This document shows positions 60,830-64,000 of a DNA stretch of 64,000 nucleotides, piece by piece (within the stretch, counting starts at the first letter, position 1; every line of letters starts with the position of its first letter). A model generated the notes under the pieces. The model was given only the letters and a program-made list of their open reading frames with translations. It ran no database searches and was not told the origin of the DNA. This DNA is from Cyclobacteriaceae bacterium (GTDB lineage Bacteria; Bacteroidota; Bacteroidia; Cytophagales; Cyclobacteriaceae). The position numbers were made by a program, and so were the translations under genes. Location: contig JAGQYI010000061.1 in assembly GCA_020436165.1 (NCBI GenBank), positions 52,736 to 116,735 of the forward strand, written 5' to 3'.

Positions 60830-62068
60830 TTAATTAATCAGTTTCATTAAAGTGTAGCCGCCATCCTTCTCATTAAAAACACAATATATATTACCTTTCA
60901 ATGAAAATACTTTTGGGTAGTTTGGCATTACTGTTGAAAAATTTGAATAACCTACAACTATCCATGATGCACCGTTGAATTTATATACAGACGCTTTGGC
61001 TTGATAAACACTTCCGGAACTAGGAGCAATTCGTGCGCTAATGTAATGTTCATTATTGAATGTATATGTCCAATAATGTGTAAGATTATCAGGAAGTCCA
61101 TCTTTGGGCATTGTCTCCCAACTTCCATTTTTCAATGTTCTCAGTTCAAACCTGCCGAAATTTTCACCATCTTTTCTTGCGTTAGCAGTTAGTAAGATAA
61201 ATTGTGAGCCATCACCAGAAAAAGCGATATTGCTATTAGTGGCCGTGGTTATTGGAAATCCCCCCAAATCTTCTAGGTTTCCAAGAGAATCAACTTGTTT
61301 TATATGGGGTCCGATATTACTGTGACCGTAATCCTGAAAGCTATAGTAGAATTTATTCTTTATTATTTGTCCCCGATGGCCAGCAATTCCACCCTCTGAT
61401 TCTTTTTCCGAAGGCGCTATGCTCCAGTTATCATTTTCATATGCAATCATCTTCAAATGAGGGTCGCCATAGATCAGATATAGTGGGCCATCTTTTATTC
61501 CTCCCAATTCAGCATAAGTAAGTCCATTGCCTTTTTTATCAGGATAGAATTCTTTTGTGAAGCCATAAGGAGAAAAAACCTTCCATGAATTATTTGTTTC
61601 GTCAAGCTCATAAATAATGATGTGGCTAACCATTTCCTTCTCATTATAAAGTTCCGACTTTTCAGCCGCGAGTAATAGTTTTTGATTCCAGCTAGTAAGA
61701 CTCACAGGCTTTTCATTTAAGGGAATTTCTGGCATTCGCAATAAACCATTTTCGGTGACTTCATAAATTAAACTTTCACAGGTTTCCAATTTGTTCAGTT
61801 CATTCTTATCAGTGTCGTATTTATAATCAACAATACATCCACTTGATGGAATCATGAAGACCCGATTATCACAGAAAAAAAGTTCAAAGTCTTCTTTTAA
61901 TTTCGGAATTGCTATTTCAGATTCAACAACAATCCATTTGTTTTTAGTTACAGTTGATTCACTAGAACCATTTGTTTTTGAAGGATTTGGGATGCTGCTG
62001 ACCGGAACCTTAACACTACAGCCTGCTAGTAGGGAAATAGAGAAAAAAAAGAGACTTACTTTCATCAT
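60830..62068 (-). CDS. Hypothetical lipoprotein, beta-propeller-like
   Basis: 412 residues with a lipobox (LAGCSVKVPVSSIPNPSKTN). The body is a series of strand pairs ending in short turns (GLLRMPEIPLNEKPVSLTSW; GPHIKQVDSLGNLEDLGGFP), suggestive of a propeller of Kelch/NHL type. No enzymatic motif. Cassette ends TTGTGGAGC / GCTACACAA match 8 of 9. It may be a surface binding protein. Confidence 0.75.
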   Translation of the reverse strand: MMKVSLFFFSISLLAGCSVKVPVSSIPNPSKTNGSSESTVTKNKWIVVESEIAIPKLKEDFELFFCDNRVFMIPSSGCIVDYKYDTDKNELNKLETCESLIYEVTENGLLRMPEIPLNEKPVSLTSWNQKLLLAAEKSELYNEKEMVSHIIIYELDETNNSWKVFSPYGFTKEFYPDKKGNGLTYAELGGIKDGPLYLIYGDPHLKMIAYENDNWSIAPSEKESEGGIAGHRGQIIKNKFYYSFQDYGHSNIGPHIKQVDSLGNLEDLGGFPITTATNSNIAFSGDGSQFILLTANARKDGENFGRFELRTLKNGSWETMPKDGLPDNLTHYWTYTFNNEHYISARIAPSSGSVYQAKASVYKFNGASWIVVGYSNFSTVMPNYPKVFSLKGNIYCVFNEKDGGYTLMKLIN

Positions 62069-62141
62069 TTGTTTTTTTATTCAAAATCAATTCCAATTTA
62101 TGTAATTGGAATTTGCAATTTGTTTCTTTTATGCTACACAA

Positions 62142-62260
62142 CGTCTCTGGCTAGGAAGCGTGCGGGTTAGAATCGTGATTCTTGTCCGCAAGCGCAAAGC
62201 GTGAAGCAAAGCGGAAAATGCGAATTTTACGGTTTGCGGAGCATGCTTTCATAGCCTATG
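62142..62260. repeat. attC-like spacer with bulged arm
   Basis: On the minus strand GGCTATGAAAGCATGC pairs with GCACGCTTCCTAGCC (rc GGCTAGGAAGCGTGC), leaving an extra unpaired base, a hallmark of attC folding. Edges ACACAA|CG and ATG|TTGGCTGTCG. Also GCGCAAAGCGTG/CGC-type inner complementarity (62190-62215). Confidence 0.7.
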
Positions 62261-62798
62261 TTGGCTGTCGTTTTTTTATTTTTTCTTCAATCTCTTCAAA
62301 AGTCTCCAAGCTTTTTCTAATCAAACTTTCATGGTCGATTAAAGTGTTGAAAGTTGTCCATAATCTCCGGTCGTCTGATCGAATTGTGGCACTGACATTT
62401 TCATGCCCACTCAAAAGTAATTCTGCAAGAATCGCTGAGTTTTCCAAGTCTTTTTTAAGCTCCTGAATATTGCAGTTGACATTGAGTCGAGGTCGATTGA
62501 AAAACTTCTGTTTTATCCACGAATTTGCTTCGATTTCGATGCTCGGCAAAGTTCTGTTGGCATTCAGGTTTATTGTCCAGATGTAAATGTCTGTGAAGTT
62601 GATGCTCTTGTACCAATTGGCTTTTTGCCAAGTGTTTCTTCTATACTCTCCAATAACTTCAATTGAACCTAGTATGGTTGGGTACTGGAATCTGTAGGTT
62701 TTGACGGGAACATTCATTTCACCATTGAACCAAGTCCCGATTTCTTCGGTGAAGTCAACTTCTTTTTCAGCCGTGATATGTTCAATGATCGGTTTCAC
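62256..62798 (-). CDS. Hypothetical protein, 180 aa, ending inside the spacer
   Basis: Starts at GTG 62798. Soluble, with strands in the first 100 residues (VDFTEEIGTWFNGEMNVPVK; QYPTILGSIEVIGEYRRNTW) and a helical C-terminus (LETFEEIEEKIKKRQPT). The stop lies five bases inside the attC-like spacer, so the last residues RQPT are encoded by the cassette end GACAGCCAA. Family unknown. Cassette ends TTGGCTGTC / GACAGCCAA are exact 9-base inverted copies. Confidence 0.75.
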   Translation of the reverse strand: MKPIIEHITAEKEVDFTEEIGTWFNGEMNVPVKTYRFQYPTILGSIEVIGEYRRNTWQKANWYKSINFTDIYIWTINLNANRTLPSIEIEANSWIKQKFFNRPRLNVNCNIQELKKDLENSAILAELLLSGHENVSATIRSDDRRLWTTFNTLIDHESLIRKSLETFEEIEEKIKKRQPT

Positions 62799-62816
62799 TT
62801 TTTAAATGACAGCCAA

Positions 62817-63107
62817 TGTGCGAGCGGTCTAAGATTGATTCTGAAAATTACGAAGTTTTTAGAAGAATTTGTCTTAGATCGCTAGTTCGGAGCTGGTCGC
62901 GAAGCGGCTTGCCCGAACTAGGGTCGTTAGACCGCTCGCACATTCAGAGCAAGGAGCCGTGCCTGCGGCAGGCACGGCTCCTTGCTCTGAACGGTTTGGC
63001 TATGATTAGTTGCGTGGTTTAGCACTTAACTTTGCAAGTACACGAAACTGAAAATCCGCGAGGATTTTCAGAAGTAGGAGAGAACAAGCAATTACTTATA
63101 GCCATTG
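62817..63107. repeat. Compound attC-like spacer with three nested palindromes
   Basis: AATGTGCGAGCGGTCTAA (62815-62832) pairs exactly with TTAGACCGCTCGCACATT (62927-62944), 18 bp; inside are GAAAATTACGAAGTTTTTAG and CTAGTTCGG/CCGAACTAG. Next is a 23-bp perfect hairpin (62945-62991, CAGAGCAAGGAGCCGTGCCT arm), then CTGAAAATCC-GCGA-GGATTTTCAG (63048-63071). GGCTATGATTAGTTG (62997-63011) also pairs with CAATTACTTATAGCC (63089-63103). It looks like two spacers fused after loss of the cassette between them. Confidence 0.65.
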
Positions 63108-63117
63108 TTGGGTATAG

Positions 63118-63540
63118 TTATTTTACTCTTAAACTTTTTAAAAACTCTTCAGCTGTCATGACAGGTAAAAGAGATTTTTTAAAATCTTTTCCATTTCTTG
63201 TTATTATAATTTCACAGTCTGATTCGGTTGCACTAAAATATTGTAAGGCGTCTTCAAAATCTTCTATAGAAGAATTAAGTCCTTTTTCAATAGTTTGTTC
63301 GTCCAATGAGCTTATTTCGCTAATTATTTTAAACTTTCGCAATTTTTCTCTTGCAATTTTTGGATTCTCAAATTTTGCAAGAAAGTAATTTACAGTAGCA
63401 AATGAAATTGGAGAAACGACCATTGTCAATTTTTCTTTTTCTGCCAAAGTAGCAATTTTCGCAATTGGGTCATAATAGGGTTTTCGCTCTCCTAATAAGT
63501 CTAACATTATGTTAGTGTCTATAAAAATTCTCTTGTTCAT
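63118..63540 (-). CDS. PIN-domain toxin (VapC-like)
   Basis: 140 residues. FIDTNIMLDLLGERKPYYDP (first acidic residues), SIEDFEDALQYFSATESDCE and IIITRNGKDFKKSLLPVMTA have the conserved Asp/Glu set of PIN ribonucleases. Overlaps the antitoxin by 4 bases. Cassette ends TTGGGT and ACCCAA. Confidence 0.93.
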   Translation of the reverse strand: MNKRIFIDTNIMLDLLGERKPYYDPIAKIATLAEKEKLTMVVSPISFATVNYFLAKFENPKIAREKLRKFKIISEISSLDEQTIEKGLNSSIEDFEDALQYFSATESDCEIIITRNGKDFKKSLLPVMTAEEFLKSLRVK

Positions 63541-63785
63541 TTGTATTTTTCCATTAAATAATCAGAGTATTCCTTTTTATAGTCCAAATCAGCTGAGATT
63601 TCAACTCCAGTAGCGATACTTTTAACGAAAGGGGAGATGTCAAAATTAGAATTTTCAACTTCCGAAGTCAAAGATTGTAGATAAGCTTCAATAATTCGAG
63701 AAAGACTCACCTTTTTATTTGAAGCATATTTTTTGGCTTTTTCAATAACCCGTTGATTGAGTTTTAATGTCAACTTTGTATCCAT
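63537..63785 (-). CDS. DUF6364-type antitoxin
   Basis: 82 residues: LTLKLNQRVIEKAKKYASNK and KVSLSRIIEAYLQSLT form a ribbon-helix-helix; the C-terminal ADLDYKKEYSDYLMEKYK binds the toxin. Family DUF6364 commonly precedes PIN toxins. ATG at 63785. Confidence 0.88.
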   Translation of the reverse strand: MDTKLTLKLNQRVIEKAKKYASNKKVSLSRIIEAYLQSLTSEVENSNFDISPFVKSIATGVEISADLDYKKEYSDYLMEKYK

Positions 63786-63877
63786 AGGAATTTATTTATA
63801 CGTACAAATATATGAAAATAATCCGTATTAATTTTAATTTGAGATAAATTTTATTTGTGAGGGTTAATTACACCCAA

Positions 63878-64000
63878 TGTGCGAGCGGTCTGTGCCCGTT
63901 TTGGAAAATTACGAAGTTTTTTGAGAAAATGGGATCAGACCGATAGTTCGGAGCTGGTCGCGGAGCGGCTTGCCCGAACTAGGGTCGTTAGACCGCACGC
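63878..64000. repeat. attC-like spacer, cut by the window edge
   Basis: After ACCCAA (63872-63877): TGTGCGAGCGGTCTGTGCCC, the GTTTTGGAAAATTACGAAG block (63898-63916), ATCAGACCGATAGTTCGGAG, CTGGTCGCGGAGCGGCTTGC and GTTAGACCGCACGC at the very end. The right edge of the pattern and the next cassette lie outside. Confidence 0.65.

Larger units (their letters stand above)
49504..64000 (-). mobile_element. Integron-like gene-cassette array (attC-type spacers, no integrase in the window)
   Basis: Genes or gene pairs here are enclosed by matching inverted ends (TTGGCTGTC/GACAGCCAA; TTAGCGGTAG/TTACCGCTAA; TTGTGGAGC/GCTACACAA; TTGGCGGTT/GACCGCCAA; TTGGGT/ACCCAA), and spacers between them are imperfect palindromes with bulged bases. 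In integrons a circular cassette rejoins such ends (TTRRRY...RYYYAA) through an attC. Read on the minus strand, genes run 5'->3' from TTGG... to ...CCAAC. Cargo (three toxin-antitoxin pairs, GNAT, VOC, DinB-like, LytTR, hydrolases, unknowns) fits. The junctions between 50148 and 56967 are less clear. With no IntI seen, it would be called CALIN-like; the integrase may lie beyond 64000. Confidence 0.8.

Noticed and set aside
62816..63022. + strand ORF within the compound spacer
   Set aside because: It runs through palindromic DNA (MCERSKIDSENYEV...) and has no protein-like pattern; it is a by-product of the repeat.
49504..64000. CRISPR array as the cause of the spaced repeats
   Set aside because: Repeats are long, palindromic, unequal in spacing, and enclose genes rather than 30-40 base unique spacers; no cas genes are visible.
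49504..64000. Simple dispersed REP/BIME family
   Set aside because: Cannot explain why the short sequences just inside each repeat are inverted copies flanking the same gene and differ from gene to gene; also several spacers are unrelated in sequence.
49504..64000. Insertion sequences or a transposon
   Set aside because: No transposase gene, no target-site duplications noticed, and each unit has only its own short ends.
1..64000. tRNA, rRNA or riboswitch genes
   Set aside because: No cloverleaf, rRNA-like segment or recognisable riboswitch motif was seen by eye; small hairpins are better read as terminators or REP elements.

Overview
The window is AT-rich DNA from a Bacteroidota chromosome, most likely order Cytophagales. 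The signs are an archaeal/eukaryotic-type ProRS, a TonB-dependent receptor next to a DUF4249 lipoprotein, DUF3667/DUF6090/DUF6157/DUF4386-type proteins, LytTR and Crp-like regulators, few Shine-Dalgarno sites, and TAnnTTT-type promoter elements. No rRNA, tRNA, CRISPR or transposase gene was seen.

Region 1 (1-12.9 kb) is mostly housekeeping: a cut-off outer-membrane protein, a low-complexity secreted protein, proS, a TonB-C protein, rlmN, a hot-dog thioesterase, clpB and a dienelactone hydrolase. The gaps hold REP-like palindromes. Region 2 (13.2-20.1 kb) is a four-gene + strand operon: secreted protein, TonB-dependent receptor, DUF4249 lipoprotein, and a large MG2-like protein with a plug-like tail. 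It looks like an outer-membrane uptake or surface system.

Region 3 (20-49 kb) is a long run of mostly minus-strand accessory genes: small enzymes (M20, M1, peptidase MA-like, M50-like, VanX-like and CPBP peptidases, alpha/beta hydrolase, P450, serine hydrolases), Crp and ArsR regulators, mscL, lipoproteins and DUF proteins. Many start just downstream of a recurrent promoter-like motif that reads AAAACTTnGTAnnTTTTC on the minus strand.

Region 4 (about 49.5 kb to the right edge) is the most notable part. Nearly every gene or gene pair is flanked by inverted ends of the form TTRnnn...nnnYAA, and the spacers between them are long imperfect palindromes with unpaired bases. This is the architecture of integron gene cassettes separated by attC sites. 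At least eight cassettes have matching ends (49661-50147, 56968-58656, 58787-59436, 59573-60183, 60230-60742, 60813-62141, 62261-62816, 63108-63877). They carry typical cassette cargo: three toxin-antitoxin pairs, a DinB-like protein, a VOC protein, a serine hydrolase and unknown proteins. A GNAT enzyme, an alpha/beta hydrolase and a LytTR regulator lie among them. Genes run 5'->3' on the minus strand, so an integrase/attI end, if there is one, would lie beyond 64000. No integrase is in the window, so it is best described as an integron-like array or CALIN. Unusually, many spacers share blocks (GCGAGCGGTCT, CTAGTTCGGAGCTGG, GTTAGACCGC) and embed the promoter-like motif, so each spacer may drive the next cassette.
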